A stretch of DNA of 64,000 nt from Cinclus cinclus (Eukaryota; Chordata; Aves; Passeriformes; Cinclidae), in contig NC_085050.1 in NCBI RefSeq assembly GCF_963662255.1, forward strand, positions 20,818,131-20,882,130, written 5' to 3'. The notes under the pieces are model-generated. The model ran no database searches. It was not told the DNA's origin and saw only the letters and a list, made by a program, of their open reading frames with translations. This document shows positions 61,915 to 64,000 of the stretch, piece by piece (positions within the stretch are counted from its first letter, which is position 1; each line of letters begins with the position of its first letter). Both the position numbers and the translations under genes were made by a program.

Positions 61915-61936
61915 TTTTTTTTTTTTTTTTTTTTTT
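61915..61936. repeat. poly(T) 22
   Basis: Twenty-two uninterrupted T. Confidence 0.95.
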
Positions 61937-63724
61937 GTTATTTTATCAGCAGTGGAACATTCAGTTTTGCAGTCTTAAATCCTTTTTACAATTCAGAGTG
62001 AAATAAACCCTATTCACTTGCACTTTTTCTCCTGCTGAGCATAACCAATCTGGAATTGTGCTGAGAAAAGTCACATCAGATCAGAGGCTGTTATTCACTT
62101 TCTTGAGTTTCATCTCCTTCCTTTAATAGTATTAAAAAAAGAAAAGTTCTTTTCAAAGACATAAGCAGTTACATGACTGCACATAATTTTATTTTTGAGG
62201 GATTTACAAAGAATCAGATTCACAGATTGAAAAATACATCCATCAGTTCCCAAAAGTACAGCATGTTGTTCAGACTACTACAGAGAAAAATGTTATTTCC
62301 TAAGCAAGAAGAATACAGGACTACCAAACTCATAAAGTCTTTGTCTGCTGTAAAACTGCATAACTGTACTGAAATCAAGCACACCAGAAATCATCAGTCT
62401 ATGTACCTATGTATGTATTTGTTTTGCAAATTGTTTCCTACCTCATCGCTGAAAAGACAGTGTCAGAAGTATTCTTCAGAAAAAAAAAGAAAAAAACACA
62501 AAAAACCAAGCCAATGGCAGTTTTAGGTATGCAGACAGCCTGAGTTTGTATAGAAAACCTGCAGAAAATTGTTTCCTTGTTACTAAGATAAATTAACTTC
62601 TTGTGTTAAGGGAGGACAGAATAGGGTAAGAGTTGTTCACTTCCTAAGTATTTGACACTCAAGTCTACTCTTACCCACTTAGCAATTTGGTAACATTGAT
62701 AAAGAATATTTTTCAGCTGTTACTCATTTTTCCTTACCAGTTTATGCAATTTATCTCTTCTTCTGGGAATAAAATCTGAAATATCACAGATGTAAAATTC
62801 ATTTAGGACTAAGAAGGAGCAGAAACAAACAAGAACATAATTATAATATTTAGGAATTTCAAAATAAACACAAAATACTCTGCTAACTTTTAGAGTCAAA
62901 ATGAGGCTTAAGCTCCATTTCACATAGCCAGCTGGAGGTTACATTTCCTGGAAGAAATTAAACAGCAGGTATAGATTCCATCCCAAATAGCCTGTCTATT
63001 GTTGATAGTCTTATCATGACAGTAATTAATTTAAAAGCAATGAGAACTACTCATGTGTGTGAAATTTTGCTGGACTAGATATTCATTGACATCACAGCTG
63101 GTAGAAAATGAAACAAGGAAAATTCACTAAAGTGTTTGCAATAATGATGTCCTTTCCTTCTTCCAACTGCCTCTAATGGAAATTAGTATTTTCTTTTCTT
63201 ATTTGATGAACTGTCTTTAGTCTTTTTGAAAAACATTCTAATGATTAGATGGCAGATGCAACACAGTTGACAACAAAGTTGTAAAACCAGCACTTCCTCT
63301 CAAAAATGCCTGCTTAGATAAACAAAATGTGAAGTTGAGATAAAAGATCTAACAGTTTTGAAAACCTGCCAGATCTTTTTCACTGAATAAGGTTAGAAGA
63401 TACATCTTCTCAGTAAAGCAGTGGAAAACAAATTAAGACCCAGTTTAAAACTTTTAACATGCTGTGAATCTTCTGAAGCATTCACAGTATGATTCACAGC
63501 TTTGGATTATGTGTTCCACTAGCAGTATTAACAATCGTTATTTTATGTTCTCACTTTTAAGCTTATGTGGGGTTAGCTTCTGATATCCATATGCAAATCA
63601 GTCTGAATATTATCTGATACAGAAAATACCTTTCGAATAAATATTACTACTAAAAATATCTTATGTATAAATTAGACTTAAAATTTCTAGAGATATATTT
63701 AAATTATGTGCATGTGCAAATCAG
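61937..63724. other. AT-rich unique DNA, no gene
   Basis: No gene recognised. The longest frame, 117 codons at 62173-62526, ends in an A-rich simple run (62480-62506) and resembles nothing I know. Confidence 0.6.
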
Positions 63725-64000
63725 AGTATGATAGAAAGGCATGGGCTGGAAGGGACCTTAAGGCTGTCTAGTTCCAACTCGCCCACCACAGGGAAGGGTG
63801 CCACCTGTTAGATCAGGTTACTCATGGCCACATCCAATCTCAGTCTGATCTTAAACACTGCCAGGGATGAGAAGTCCAGAACCTTTCTGGACAACCTCTT
63901 CCAGTGTCTAACTACTGTGTGCAAAAAGTCAGCCTCCCTCTTTTTTATAAGCCCCCTTTAAGTACTGGAAGATCACAATGAGGTCTCCTCAGAGCCTTCT
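63725..64000 (-). mobile_element. CR1 LINE, antisense, cut by the window end
   Basis: It begins on the + strand with gtatgatagaaaggcatggg, a decayed tail octamer and CR1 3' end, then the conserved ggctggaagggaccttaagg and ccagtgtctaac blocks. Near the window end the - strand reads GDLIVIFQYLKGAYKKEGG with nearby stops, the ORF2 C-terminal domain. The rest of the copy lies beyond position 64000. Confidence 0.93.

Noticed and set aside
62173..62526. 117-codon + strand frame, Lys-rich at the end
   Set aside because: The C-terminal Lys run comes from an A-rich simple repeat, and the rest resembles no protein family.
1..64000. CRISPR arrays, bacterial operons, riboswitches, tRNA or rRNA genes
   Set aside because: No regularly spaced direct repeats, no tRNA cloverleaf or rRNA core motif was seen, and the retroelements show a vertebrate nuclear origin.

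Overview
This 64 kb window looks like AT-rich nuclear DNA from a bird, most likely a passerine. The diagnosis rests on the repeats: at least ten pieces of the CR1 LINE family (several still readable as CR1 ORF2 reverse transcriptase, several ending in the family's ATTCTATGA-type 3' tail) and five pieces of two LTR families of the avian ERVL-like type. The rest is low-GC single-copy DNA with many short microsatellites. Species and chromosome cannot be fixed from the sequence. The modest LTR load argues against a W chromosome.

I found no host protein-coding gene, tRNA, rRNA or CRISPR array that I can support. All open frames are short. The longest lie in GC-rich LTR sequence or in pyrimidine-rich DNA and look fortuitous. 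The window is best read as a gene desert or the inside of a very large intron.

Layout. 0-8 kb: an (AC)24 microsatellite, a CR1 3' end, a CT/TA/CA compound microsatellite, a solo LTR of family A (about 605 bp, with TATA box) and a CR1 reverse-transcriptase remnant. 8.4-10.2 kb: the longest CR1 copy, antisense. 13 kb: a second family-A LTR, antisense. 13.5-24 kb: unique AT-rich DNA with homopolymers. 24.4-25.6 kb: a family-B LTR fragment and a CR1 tail. 29.2-29.4 kb: an AT-rich palindrome cluster. 33 kb: a third family-A LTR. 34.4-35.5 kb: a nearly complete 1.1 kb family-B solo LTR with a probable 5-bp target-site duplication. 44.9-46.0 kb: a younger CR1 nested in the reverse-transcriptase gene of an older CR1. 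47.0-47.8 and 51.0-51.5 kb: further antisense CR1s. 52-58 kb: T/G- and A/C-skewed simple DNA and a CR1 tail. 60 kb: a (GGGGAA)n hexanucleotide array. 63.7 kb to the window end: another antisense CR1, cut by the window edge.

No genes act together here; the content is the record of successive retroelement insertions and their decay. The best observations are the nested CR1 pair, whose junction coincides with the CR1 tail octamer inside the target element, and the pure-purine hexanucleotide array. No novel multi-gene system is visible.
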